From a virus: a stretch of 37,449 bases of DNA. Within the stretch, counting starts at the first letter, position 1. Each line of letters opens with the position of its first letter. The position numbers and the translations under genes were made by a program. The stretch is taken from positions 1 through 37,449 of the IMG/VR virus record IMGVR_UViG_3300007734_000650; one strand, 5' to 3'. Shown here in pieces: positions 16,812-24,870 of the stretch. The notes below the pieces were generated by a model that was not told the DNA's origin, did not search any database, and saw nothing but the letters and a program-made list of their open reading frames with translations.

Positions 16812-18100
16812 TAGGCAATCATCCAGCTTTTATCGCTTGATCGTGAGCCGTAATCCGACCACCGATCCTTGCGTTCTCTTATCTCAGGCTCAGCCCAGCC
16901 AGCGGCAAAGTATCTGAATGCGTCGGACCCGTGTGAGGTCCAATCATGCAACGGATTATTGCGCCAGATTTTATTGCGCTCATCCCAATCCCGACGGTAT
17001 TGCCATAGGCACTCTACGCCGCGCTTGGTCTTCTGTTCATCAAACCAGCAGCGATCCAGTAGCCTACGGACAGCATTAATGCCGTCATTGACGTTGTGCT
17101 GCGGGACGACCTGAACCTCTGTTATCCCAAGGTTACGCAGCGTCTCTAACCGGCTTTTGCCCGTGGACAACTCGCGCACCTGAATATCGTGCGGGAAATA
17201 ATGCGTCCCGTAAACGTAGCCCTTGTCCTTTAAGACCTTGGCGTATTCGTCCAGACCGCACCCGCTGTCTTCGTGATAGTCTATTACCCGGACCTCTCGT
17301 CCGACGACCTGAATAAACCAAATCGCTGTGCTATCAGATACGCCCAAATCCCAAGCTGTATGAACCGCAAGGCCGCGTTCATAAGGAACTTTTCCAATGC
17401 GGCTTTCCTCACGGGCGCGCTTTAGGGCGTCGGAATAGAAAGCGCCCTGAATGGCGGCAGTCGGATCACACTCAAACTCTGCCGCATACTGGTCAACGGA
17501 CATAGCCCGCTTGGCGTCTTCCAGTTCTTGCGGGTCAAGAATACCCGTTTCAGATGCCCGTAAAACCGCAGAAAACCAATGTTCAGGATCAGTCTGTGCA
17601 GTTTCATAAGCCTGCCACAACTGGTTCTTGCCCTTCACCGTCCCAATAATAGTGGCCCAACCCTTACGGTCAGCCAGAGCAGGACGGATAACCTCGCCCC
17701 ATAATTTCGTTGGCATGTCGGCAAATTCGTCAAGAATTACGCCGTCCAACGCCAAGCCGCGCAAACGATCAAAGTTATCGCCACCATACAGGCTAATACG
17801 CGCGCCGTTTATAAGGTCTACTCTTAACTCGCTTTCGTTTGGCGGTCCCGCCAGAACCGGCCTTGCGAAAGATTTGAGATAGTCCCACGCGACTGATTTC
17901 GCCTGCACGTAATACGGCGCAATATAAGCAAAGCGCCCATTTGACTGCTTGCACCTTAAAGCGTGATCCAGCGTGTCCATAAGACATGCAACAGTCTTCC
18001 CGGCCCTACGATGGGCAATGACAACAGACCAACGCTGCGTGCGTGTATGAAACGGCACAAATGGAGGCCGAGGCCGGTAATCGAAATTAATCTCCGGCAT
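16811..18100 (-). CDS. terL: Terminase large subunit
   Basis: 429 aa. Walker A is AHRRAGKT (residues 29-36), Walker B VILDEFAD (121-128), coupling motif IIGTVKG (~151-157). The nuclease acidic residue lies in TAWDLGVSDS (~Asp251), with further metal ligands likely in the C-terminal DWTSHGSDAFRY. It powers DNA packaging and cuts the concatemer. Overlaps the small-subunit gene by 14 nt. With the P22-like portal this suggests headful packaging. Confidence 0.92.
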   Translation of the reverse strand: MPEINFDYRPRPPFVPFHTRTQRWSVVIAHRRAGKTVACLMDTLDHALRCKQSNGRFAYIAPYYVQAKSVAWDYLKSFARPVLAGPPNESELRVDLINGARISLYGGDNFDRLRGLALDGVILDEFADMPTKLWGEVIRPALADRKGWATIIGTVKGKNQLWQAYETAQTDPEHWFSAVLRASETGILDPQELEDAKRAMSVDQYAAEFECDPTAAIQGAFYSDALKRAREESRIGKVPYERGLAVHTAWDLGVSDSTAIWFIQVVGREVRVIDYHEDSGCGLDEYAKVLKDKGYVYGTHYFPHDIQVRELSTGKSRLETLRNLGITEVQVVPQHNVNDGINAVRRLLDRCWFDEQKTKRGVECLWQYRRDWDERNKIWRNNPLHDWTSHGSDAFRYFAAGWAEPEIRERKDRWSDYGSRSSDKSWMIA

Positions 18101-18467
18101 TCGGACGCGGAACGCCTGTGTTAATCACGATAGGACTGTTTTCTATTCCGCCATGCTCAAGGCGGCTTGTGTCTTTCCAGCCTAGACGGGTCTTGGTCCA
18201 GAAGATTGCAGCCGCTGTAGAGCGCGGGTCGTCTTTAGTGGCTTGGCGGAACAGATTGCCCACAACCATTGCGTGAGCCTTTGCGCCGCCAGACTTTAGC
18301 TCATCGCGGAAATACTTACGCAGAGTCTCGTCAGAGCAGCCGATTGCGTATGCGATTGCGTCTTGCTGAAAACCACCCGCCGCCATAACGCTCACGATCC
18401 GGCGCTGATCTTCCGTTGGCTCAAAGCGTGGCCGACCGCCCTTGTTAATTTCCGGCTGATCTTCCAC
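18087..18467 (-). CDS. terS: Terminase small subunit
   Basis: 126 aa. An N-terminal helix-turn-helix (PTEDQRRIVSVMAAGGFQQD, AIAYAIGCSDETLRKYF, about residues 17-55) of the DNA-recognition type is followed by a helical oligomerisation region and a flexible C-terminal tail. It lies immediately upstream of terL with overlapping reading frames, the standard arrangement. It would bind the pac site. Confidence 0.8.
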   Translation of the reverse strand: MEDQPEINKGGRPRFEPTEDQRRIVSVMAAGGFQQDAIAYAIGCSDETLRKYFRDELKSGGAKAHAMVVGNLFRQATKDDPRSTAAAIFWTKTRLGWKDTSRLEHGGIENSPIVINTGVPRPNAGD

Positions 18468-19155
18468 TCTTTACCTCAACATTTGGAGCGTTCAGGTCGG
18501 CGCTACCCCGCCGCTGTTCCGAATGGTATCCGGCCATCGCTTGCTTTGAACGCTTGGGATACGGTTTTGCTAAAGGCAAAATTTTTGCGCGCATTTCTGC
18601 ATTAAGAGGCATTAAATACCTGTGTTTACCGGGGACCGATACCGCAATCGCATATTTGTCTAGGTTTTTCTTAACCCAACTAATGTTTTGTATGCCACCT
18701 TTAGCACCTACGCTTCTTGGGTGCGTCAATTTACCGTTTATTTTGAAAAACGTAGCCGGATCACCTTGACCAGAATATATCCAATTTGTTGCTTGATATA
18801 TCCCGCCATGATGACCTTGTGATTGGTCTGCAAATGAAACAATCAGCTTAAAATCAGCGTGCTCAGTTTTGAGACATCTTATGGCAATTGCCATAATTTT
18901 GCTGACTGGTGTTTTATGATTTGTAAGCGCCACCCGGACCAATTCGCATCCTTCTGTTTGTTTTAAACCGTAAGGTTTCAGAAGGTTAGGCGTTGCACCA
19001 CGACCAAAAATAATTGCGCCAATAAATTGCCCAGCTTCCCACGCGCCCACTTTTACAAGCTTTCCCACAGGCAGACATTTGCTGTAATGCCAATTTTCGC
19101 AAGCATACTTGGCCGCCTCATGCGTGGCCCAATCTATCTTTAAATCAACCGCCAT
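18445..19155 (-). CDS. Mom-like DNA modification protein
   Basis: 236 aa from the ATG at 19155. It matches the outline of phage Mu Mom and relatives, GNAT-fold enzymes that modify adenine in DNA and block restriction: an early ENWHYSKCLPVGKLVKVGAW (residues 18-37), FIGAIIFGRGATPNLLKPYG, CELVRVAL, the signature SFADQSQGHHGGIYQATNW, and a late KHRYLMPL. It overlaps terS by 23 nt and the ParB-like gene by 11 nt, so it would be expressed just before packaging. Parts of it are more A/T-rich than neighbours. Modification chemistry is inferred from the family. Confidence 0.75.
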   Translation of the reverse strand: MAVDLKIDWATHEAAKYACENWHYSKCLPVGKLVKVGAWEAGQFIGAIIFGRGATPNLLKPYGLKQTEGCELVRVALTNHKTPVSKIMAIAIRCLKTEHADFKLIVSFADQSQGHHGGIYQATNWIYSGQGDPATFFKINGKLTHPRSVGAKGGIQNISWVKKNLDKYAIAVSVPGKHRYLMPLNAEMRAKILPLAKPYPKRSKQAMAGYHSEQRRGSADLNAPNVEVKSGRSAGN

Positions 19156-19678
19156 GCTTGCGCGCGTCAAAGTCTTGGCCGCAATGCGGGCATTGAATGA
19201 TTTTAGGCGACAACTCGTCCAACTTGCCTTGATCGTCCAACGATCCCGGCTCAAAGTTAGGCTCGTCGAATAGCGCGGACATTTCACCCACGCCAAAGCC
19301 GGTGAGGGAAATATCAAAGTCCAGCGCGCCTAGATCGCCCAGCTCGACCTTCAACATATCGCGGTCCCAACCGGCGTTTTCCGCCAGCTTGTTATCCGCG
19401 AGGACGTAAGCCCGCTTCTGCCCCTCAGACCAGCCCGCAGCGACCATAACCGGCACTTCCGTCAGACCTAGCTTCTTAGCCGCCATAACGCGCCCGTGGC
19501 CCGCTATAAGCCCGCCCTGCTCGTCTATCAGGATCGGAACCGTCCAGCCCCATTCCCGGATAGACGCGGCGATCTGGTCTACCTGTTCCGGCGAGTGCGT
19601 CCGGGCGTTTCTCGCATACGGTATAAGCGCATTGATATTGCGCCGTTCTACCTTATCGGCAGGCCATTCTCGTTTCAT
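19145..19678 (-). CDS. ParB/Srx-fold domain protein with C-terminal CxxC
   Basis: 177 aa. The N-terminal ParB-like nuclease domain has NARTHSPEQVDQIAASIREW, then GGLIAGHGRVMAAKKLGLTE (GxGR motif, residues about 55-74). The C-terminus has a single CPHCGQDF knuckle. In many phages this domain is fused to a DNA methyltransferase; here it overlaps a Mom-like gene, suggesting a two-protein DNA-modification unit. It is not a partition ParB: there is no HTH and no ParA. Confidence 0.7.
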   Translation of the reverse strand: MKREWPADKVERRNINALIPYARNARTHSPEQVDQIAASIREWGWTVPILIDEQGGLIAGHGRVMAAKKLGLTEVPVMVAAGWSEGQKRAYVLADNKLAENAGWDRDMLKVELGDLGALDFDISLTGFGVGEMSALFDEPNFEPGSLDDQGKLDELSPKIIQCPHCGQDFDARKHGG

Positions 19679-19731
19679 AAAGTCAAAATACTCACGCCAA
19701 AGCTAAAGCTAATCTATGTTTATTACTTTGA

Positions 19732-19902
19732 TCAGCAGCTTTTAGACGGCTTGATCGGACCCATGTAGGACTTGCTGCGGCTATCGCCTTTTTTCTGCTT
19801 GCCGGAGACGACGGGAGCGCCCATTCCGGTATTGCCTTTGCGGCCCATGAATTCTTTGTTGCCGCCGTTGTTCTTGACGGAAGGCTTGCCACGATCTGCC
19901 AT
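19732..19902 (-). CDS. Small basic hypothetical protein
   Basis: 56 aa from the ATG at 19902, Lys/Gly-rich (KPSVKNNGGNKEFMGRKGN) and ending PIKPSKSC. It overlaps nothing essential and lies just after the ADP-ribosyltransferase-like gene. It could be a nucleic-acid-binding or virion-packaged basic peptide. The family is not recognised. Confidence 0.45.
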   Translation of the reverse strand: MADRGKPSVKNNGGNKEFMGRKGNTGMGAPVVSGKQKKGDSRSKSYMGPIKPSKSC

Positions 19903-19910
19903 TGTAGTCC

Positions 19911-21230
19911 TCATGTAACTGGCGCTTGATTTGGCGCGGGTTGAAACTGTTGCATTGTGCTGTAAGCCGATGGGACGCCTATGGCTCCCAGAAGGCCGTA
20001 TTTCCGCAGTATCTCAATTAGGCTGTCGTCGAATACGACGTAGTTTCGTGAGCCTTCGCCAGAGCCGCGAGAGCCTGCGTCTAAGTATTTAATGCCGGGG
20101 ATGCCGGCTTCGCGGAAGGCGCGCGTAGCTTCACGCCCTTTTTGGCCTTCTACGCCGCCAAACACCTCACGCATAATGTCGTTGCCGTCAGGCATTGGCT
20201 GGCCGCTTTGCTGGCGGGTATAGCCCCAATCCTCAATTTTTTTCCTGATGCCGGGGTCGAAGTTGTCGAATTTAGCGGCAAACCGTTCCACTTCGTCTGC
20301 ATTAGCAAACGGCCTGTCCCAATCAAGGAAGGCATTCGGGTCGGCGTTGATGCGGACCTGATACATTGAGCCATTAGGCCGCGATGTAACATTGTTCTGG
20401 ATGTGGCCAAGCAGGGCGCGGCGTATTTCGTCAACCGCCGCAGCTTCATCCTCGTAGGGAGCGTTTTTTTTCAAAACTGCGTCTACCGTGCTGGCAGCTA
20501 CAGAATTTACGTCGTGGCCCGTTTCCGCCTTTAGCAACGCCTTGTAAACAGCGTCGCTCATTTCCTTGTTGTAAAAGTCAAATGTCTCTTTGCCAGAAGC
20601 GAAGCCAGCCCCCGGTGATGGCACAGCCTTTTCAACAGCGTTTCTTAAATAATAGTTTCCCATATCCGAGCCAAAGTCGCGCCCGTCAATGGTCAGTACA
20701 TTGTTAAAATAACCGGGCTTTAGCGCGTCACGGTAGCTCTTTGCGACCGGCTCACTCTCCGCAAAATACAGCCCGTGACCGTAAGCCTGCGCTCCCTCGC
20801 CCGTGCCGATTTTTGACAGGTCGAATTTATCAAAGCTGTGCGGGCTGCCGTGGTAGGCGATGATGCCTTCCTTGACCGCAGGCGCAGCCGCGTCCGCGAC
20901 CTTTGCAGCTACCTTTTCGGCTACGCCAGCACCCGGCAAGATACCAGCCGCCGCCAGCGCCATGCCGGTTCTATCGCCCTCTTGCGAGGCACGCTGTAAA
21001 TCAAGCACAGCGCCAACAGGCGTGGCGTCAAGCGCCCCGATATTTGTCCGCCCAAGTCCTGTTGTGCCAAGCAAACCGCCGACAAATTGCCTGCGCTCCG
21101 GGCTTGCTTGACTGTCGCCCATAAGCCAAGAAGCAATCTTGTCGCCCCACGACGGATTATAGGCTCTTAATGTCTCGTTTTTGGAAAGCAGACCGCGACC
21201 TACGCCAAAGTCTTTCTCAAGAAGTGGCAT
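19911..21230 (-). CDS. ADP-ribosyltransferase-like protein (ART-PolyVal type)
   Basis: 439 aa. Residues 1-110 are a Gly/Ala-rich region with an amphipathic stretch (RTGMALAAAGILPGAGVAEK). From residue ~123 the ART fold signature appears: AYHGSPHSFDKFDLSKIGTG (Tyr126/His127), AYGHGLYFAESEPVAKSYRD (Tyr155), and near the C-terminus GIPGIKYLDAGSRGSGEGSR followed by NYVVFDDSLIEIL. This layout matches ART domains found in phage polyvalent proteins that are delivered with DNA or made early to modify host proteins with NAD+. The catalytic Glu is not certain by eye. The target is unknown. Confidence 0.65.
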   Translation of the reverse strand: MPLLEKDFGVGRGLLSKNETLRAYNPSWGDKIASWLMGDSQASPERRQFVGGLLGTTGLGRTNIGALDATPVGAVLDLQRASQEGDRTGMALAAAGILPGAGVAEKVAAKVADAAAPAVKEGIIAYHGSPHSFDKFDLSKIGTGEGAQAYGHGLYFAESEPVAKSYRDALKPGYFNNVLTIDGRDFGSDMGNYYLRNAVEKAVPSPGAGFASGKETFDFYNKEMSDAVYKALLKAETGHDVNSVAASTVDAVLKKNAPYEDEAAAVDEIRRALLGHIQNNVTSRPNGSMYQVRINADPNAFLDWDRPFANADEVERFAAKFDNFDPGIRKKIEDWGYTRQQSGQPMPDGNDIMREVFGGVEGQKGREATRAFREAGIPGIKYLDAGSRGSGEGSRNYVVFDDSLIEILRKYGLLGAIGVPSAYSTMQQFQPAPNQAPVT

Positions 21231-21233
21231 AGT

Positions 21234-21494
21234 CTAACAGTCCCAAGCCCTTAACGACTTGTTTATTCTGCTATTTGGATCGCGAGCGGTCTCAGCGCTC
21301 GTTAGCTTCTTTTTTGCGCCGGTCATACGAGCGCAAAATGATTTCTTACGAGCGGCGTCTTTTTCTGTCTTTGGCTTTGGAGCAGGAGCCTTGAGGTTCA
21401 TGCCCTCGCGCTTGGCAGAGGCGCGACCCTTGGCATTCAGACCCCCAGAAGGGTTTTTACCCTCTTTGCGCTGCCATGCAGGAGATTTCGCCAT
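21234..21494 (-). CDS. Small basic protein, DUF6321-like
   Basis: 86 aa from the ATG at 21494. The sequence pattern SPAWQRKEGKNPSGGLNAKG, then KSFCARMTGAKKKLTSAETA and DPNSRINKSLRAWDC matches the compact basic phage protein family I know as DUF6321. Molecular role unknown. It is the first gene of the leftward unit that continues into the ART, ParB/Mom and terminase genes. Confidence 0.6.
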   Translation of the reverse strand: MAKSPAWQRKEGKNPSGGLNAKGRASAKREGMNLKAPAPKPKTEKDAARKKSFCARMTGAKKKLTSAETARDPNSRINKSLRAWDC

Positions 21495-21558
21495 AACCGT
21501 CGTTTCCTGTTGCAACACTTATCAGAGGTAAATAGACTCGCTTTTCAGGAGCAAGCCC

Positions 21559-21822
21559 ATGAAAACCTCACTTATCGCCGCCAGTATTCTCGCACTTAGC
21601 TCACCTGCGTATGCCGGGGCTAACTGCTACGTCATAAACAATTACGTCCAATGCTTCGGAACCGGCGCCAACGAGGGATCAACCCTGTTTGGCTCTACAG
21701 TCGCCGGGACAACCCGCCTTTACGGATCAGACCAGTTCGGGAACACCGATACATGGGCGATCCAGAATAATAATCTGCTCAACGAAATGGATGGGCTGGA
21801 CGATTTGGGCGGATATCCCTGA
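21559..21822 (+). CDS. Secreted small protein (moron candidate)
   Basis: 87 aa on the plus strand among leftward genes, flanked by non-coding DNA on both sides. A signal peptide is evident (MKTSLIAASILALSSPAYA, cleavage after AYA). The mature part is Gly/Asn-rich with two Cys (NCYVINNYVQCF) and an acidic end. CAGGAG lies about 7 nt upstream of the ATG. The 188 nt downstream (21823-22010) has no ORF but contains inverted repeats such as CGCC..GGCG that could end the transcript. Independent orientation and a signal peptide suggest a lysogenic-conversion gene; target unknown. Confidence 0.6.
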   Translation: MKTSLIAASILALSSPAYAGANCYVINNYVQCFGTGANEGSTLFGSTVAGTTRLYGSDQFGNTDTWAIQNNNLLNEMDGLDDLGGYP

Positions 21823-22010
21823 CGCCTCGCGAGTGGCGCTGTCGGCCTTCCGCCTTACCCGCTAGGCCCTGCGGTTCGGCTTCTCAGAGATATTGGCGCG
21901 GTGATTTCTTCCGTTGGCTCAACCGCGAAGCCAACAACCCAGCGGAAGGAGCGCCGCCGGAAGCTCTGCTTTAGACGCACGAATGGACTTTGGATTTAAT
22001 TAGCCACAAC

Positions 22011-22568
22011 TCACCGACGACGCGCAATAGGCTGTATGCCACTTAAAACCTGTGGAGACAATTTGCCCAAATGCACGGCCAACGCCAGTAATGCCCGCTG
22101 CGCCAGCATGGGATCGGCACCCGGCGCAAACTCAAAATCGTCGAACGCCATCCACGTTACGGACAGCAATCCACCGGGTCCGCCATAACGCAACATAGCC
22201 TGCTGAGCCTCATAATCCTGATCCCGCCAGCTATTGACCAATTCCAAAGGGATATCCGCGCCAGTCCCGTGAACCTTTATTTCCAGCTTAGCGCCCATTG
22301 CGGACAGCCATTTGCGCTTGATCGTGGCCCACTGCTCGGCGGCGTCATAGCACTCGTATCTGAGCTTGTATCGCAGAATGAACCGGCCTAATGCCGATCC
22401 AGCCAACTGTGATTGCTCGCCCCTTCTATGAGGCTGAGACAGAACCACCAGCTTCTCAGCGTCGGCGCGTTGCCGTTCCGCCTGTTCGATCTGCTCGACC
22501 GTCGAGGGTCTTTTTAACTGTCCTGACGGATATCGTTCCCCGCCCTTGCGCGGCCTGCCTACGGGCAT
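22011..22568 (-). CDS. Hypothetical protein with basic GRPRKGG N-terminus
   Basis: 185 aa. It starts MPVGRPRKGGERYPSG, an AT-hook-like basic start often seen in small DNA-binding phage proteins. The middle is helical (YKLRYECYDAAEQWATIKRK), and the C-terminus is helical and ends with Arg residues. It is the last gene of the early left operon before the moron. A regulatory role, for example a late activator, is possible from position but not shown. Confidence 0.55.
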   Translation of the reverse strand: MPVGRPRKGGERYPSGQLKRPSTVEQIEQAERQRADAEKLVVLSQPHRRGEQSQLAGSALGRFILRYKLRYECYDAAEQWATIKRKWLSAMGAKLEIKVHGTGADIPLELVNSWRDQDYEAQQAMLRYGGPGGLLSVTWMAFDDFEFAPGADPMLAQRALLALAVHLGKLSPQVLSGIQPIARRR

Positions 22569-22569
22569 T

Positions 22570-22770
22570 TTAATCCCTCTTAATCCAGTGAGACGGGAAA
22601 CGTAACGGGCTGTCCTGTAGCGCCCGTGAGACTTCTGAGGCTAACGGCCCGGCGGGCTTGCGGAATACCTGATCTTTGAGAGGCGGCTTTCTGCCTTCCC
22701 GCTTCCGAGGCATGATCTTGCGCTTTTCAATAGCAACAGAAGGTTTGCCTACGTCCCATATGCCGCTCAT
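22570..22770 (-). CDS. Small basic hypothetical protein
   Basis: 66 aa from the ATG at 22770, which overlaps the upstream stop (ATGA). Rich in Lys/Arg/Pro (KRKIMPRKREGRKPPLKDQV). No family is recognised. It is coupled within the early left operon. Confidence 0.5.
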   Translation of the reverse strand: MSGIWDVGKPSVAIEKRKIMPRKREGRKPPLKDQVFRKPAGPLASEVSRALQDSPLRFPSHWIKRD

Positions 22771-23291
22771 TCGTTCGCCGCCTGTTTGATTTCTACCGGG
22801 AACCACCAGCCGCCCTTCTTATCGACAGGCGGCTCACGGTTCTTTTCTGCCCTATACACGGCTGCGTAACGCGGCCAATCTGGCGAGGATTGCAGGACGT
22901 AAATCCCGTTATTAGACGCCACAATCTTAAGTTCCGGCTGTGCGTGGCCTTCAAACCGCTTTTTGCTCAGAAACCGGACGGCATGAACGGGTCGATACCA
23001 TTCCGCATTTGCCTTGCAGTATTCCTTGAACCTCGGGATCGCCTGCATGGCTAGACCGCGCTCAGTCTCGTCTATCTTCTGCCATTGCTGCCACGCTTCA
23101 TGCTTGCTCATATTCGGATCAGTCGGATAAGCCTGCCAGAACGCCTCGAACTCCGCGCTGTAAGCCGCCTTCACCCGCGTCGTCTTGATAGCTGTCTTTC
23201 CCGCAATAGCCGCAGCTACGCGGCCAACCAGTTCCGGCGGAACATTGGCCGAGATCAAATCAGCAATCAGGACAGCAACGGGATCAGACAC
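22767..23291 (-). CDS. Replication-associated protein (phage O / helicase-loader-like C-domain)
   Basis: 174 aa. The segment EFEAFWQAYPTDPNMSKHEA followed by WQQWQKI (about residues 47-73) is the short helical motif repeated in many phage replication-initiation proteins. The C-terminal part has a Trp-rich end (KKGGWWFPVEIKQ). With the DnaA-domain-IV-like gene two positions upstream it may help recruit host replication machinery. No helicase or polymerase is encoded, so host enzymes must be used. Confidence 0.5.
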   Translation of the reverse strand: MSDPVAVLIADLISANVPPELVGRVAAAIAGKTAIKTTRVKAAYSAEFEAFWQAYPTDPNMSKHEAWQQWQKIDETERGLAMQAIPRFKEYCKANAEWYRPVHAVRFLSKKRFEGHAQPELKIVASNNGIYVLQSSPDWPRYAAVYRAEKNREPPVDKKGGWWFPVEIKQAANE

Positions 23292-23886
23292 GCTGCATTT
23301 CCTTTATTCTGGAATTGCTGATTGGCGCTGTGCGGTAATAGGCCAGCGCATGGTGCTGACAGCAGTAGACGCGACCCGGCTCAGCATAATCGCCGCAGAA
23401 GCGGAAATTGTCGTGCCTCGGATCGCCTACAGGCCAGCGGCATGTGTGTGGCGTCAATTCCATTAGCGTTACGCCGCCGGACGCTGCAAATGATTGATAC
23501 GTTTCCCGCTTGGGTGATTTGTATTCCTTTGAAGGAACCAGATTTACCACCTTGTCAGGCGCTGAAAACTCACTTGCCTGGCGCATAATATATTTCGTAA
23601 CCGTGCGTGAACTACGTCCTATTTCTTTAGCTATAGCTAAAGTGCCAAGGCCATGTTTTCGCAACGCAAAAATGCGCGCGACTTCCTCCTCAGATATTGG
23701 CGGCGCACCGAAACGTTGAAGATCAGGACTGTTCGCGTCTCTTAGATTTTTCTGCCTGCCGTAACGGCCTATCACAGCGTTCTTGGTCTTACCCAGAACA
23801 GCTGCTATTTGTGAAAATGTTAATCCCTCGAGACGCAAGGCAAACAGCTTATCGTCTGTCTCACGGTTCCACGACGTTTCTTCCAT
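23284..23886 (-). CDS. GcrA-like cell-cycle transcription regulator
   Basis: 200 aa from the ATG at 23886. The N-terminal ~45 residues (RLEGLTFSQIAAVLGKTKNA, then VIGRYGRQ) match the GcrA DNA-binding helix-turn-helix. The C-terminal end (CRWPVGDPRHDNFRFCG, YCCQHHALAYY) matches the conserved Cys/His segment of GcrA. A second HTH-like stretch (LRKHGLGTLAIAKEIGRSSR, ~75-95) is an extra. GcrA is an alphaproteobacterial sigma70 co-regulator linked to methylated GANTC promoters. Overlaps the preceding gene by one base. Confidence 0.8.
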   Translation of the reverse strand: MEETSWNRETDDKLFALRLEGLTFSQIAAVLGKTKNAVIGRYGRQKNLRDANSPDLQRFGAPPISEEEVARIFALRKHGLGTLAIAKEIGRSSRTVTKYIMRQASEFSAPDKVVNLVPSKEYKSPKRETYQSFAASGGVTLMELTPHTCRWPVGDPRHDNFRFCGDYAEPGRVYCCQHHALAYYRTAPISNSRIKEMQRV

Positions 23887-24455
23887 TACGCCCCCCAATA
23901 TGTTTGATCGTCGTCTGCCGAGATTATTTTGCCACGAAGAATTGCAACACTGAGCGCGACTGCGGGATTTTCCGTAATGTTCTTTTCCATGCGATCTATG
24001 CCATATCTGACGGTTGAACGATCCCGGCGGTAATATCTAGCGATTTCTTTAATCGTTGATCCGGCTACGTGATAGCAAAGCCAAAAAGCCACATATTTCG
24101 GAAGAACAAAAACGTGTGGCGATTTAATCCGTTCGTCTATTGGCCTGCGATTTCTTAACAAATCTTCCCTTGTCACATTGTAATGCACGCAAACATTTTC
24201 GGTTATCAAATTCACACATATGGCTACTTTAGCCTTCCTCTCACGTTTTCGTTTTGCAATTTCCTTGCGTTCCGCCCATGACGGCCGTACCCGTAATTGT
24301 ATTTCTGCTAACTCGGGGACAGGCTCATCTTCCGTCAATGGGATTGGCTTTTCTGCAATCGGACGCGAGACGCATACAATCGGCTTTGTCTGAACAAAGC
24401 CCATGCGTTTTCTACGTTCCTTCGCAGCCTCGGCCATTTCACGCGCCAAACTCAT
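23886..24455 (-). CDS. DnaA domain IV-like DNA-binding protein
   Basis: 189 aa. The N-terminal half is basic and low in complexity (ERKEIAKRKRERKAKVAICV). The C-terminal ~95 residues resemble DnaA domain IV: VCVHYNVTREDLLRNRRP, PKYVAFWLCYHVAGSTIKEI, then ARYYRRDRSTVRYGIDRME. The last corresponds to the DnaA signature GGRDHTTV, with Arg in place of His. There is no AAA+ ATPase domain. It could bind DnaA boxes on phage or host DNA. The ATG overlaps the RusA stop. Confidence 0.75.
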   Translation of the reverse strand: MSLAREMAEAAKERRKRMGFVQTKPIVCVSRPIAEKPIPLTEDEPVPELAEIQLRVRPSWAERKEIAKRKRERKAKVAICVNLITENVCVHYNVTREDLLRNRRPIDERIKSPHVFVLPKYVAFWLCYHVAGSTIKEIARYYRRDRSTVRYGIDRMEKNITENPAVALSVAILRGKIISADDDQTYWGA

Positions 24456-24862
24456 TTCTTTACCTCAAGCGCAGATACAACGTGAATTTTTGTTCCCTCG
24501 TCGCTTACCTTTGCAACCTCAATCCGCTGGCAATATCTGTCGTCGTCGCAGATACCCGCCTGCACCAAGGCGTCCTCGTAAGCCTTGATCGTGTTTGAGA
24601 TATCCATTCTGCATTTACTCGGCAGAAGAATACGCAATCCAAACGGACCCTCAACACGACACGGCTTTTGTTCCTCAATCATAGCCTGTGCTTCACGCGA
24701 CCATTTCTGATATTTGAAGGAACGCACCCGCACAGCCTTTCCACCTTTGTTAAAGGCTATAAAAAGCTCATTGGTACTGATCGGCGGCGGCATACGCAAA
24801 GTCACCCATTGCGCCGTCTCGCGCTGTATTTTGGGTTTTTTGTTTTCAGCCGCGCGCCGCAT
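24452..24862 (-). CDS. RusA-family Holliday junction resolvase
   Basis: 136 aa. The N-terminus TLRMPPPISTNELFIAFNKG and the acidic active-site pattern SKCRMDISNTIKAYEDALVQ, AGICDDDRYCQRI (D..N..K...D.L...DD) are diagnostic of RusA. It resolves branched DNA before packaging. It lies between the DnaA-IV-like and GapR-like genes in the early left operon. Confidence 0.85.
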   Translation of the reverse strand: MRRAAENKKPKIQRETAQWVTLRMPPPISTNELFIAFNKGGKAVRVRSFKYQKWSREAQAMIEEQKPCRVEGPFGLRILLPSKCRMDISNTIKAYEDALVQAGICDDDRYCQRIEVAKVSDEGTKIHVVSALEVKK

Positions 24863-24870
24863 AGTGCCGC

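Noticed and set aside
19145-19678. ParB partition protein (plasmid-like prophage)
   Set aside because: No HTH domain, no ParA and no centromere-like repeats; an integrase and attP are present.
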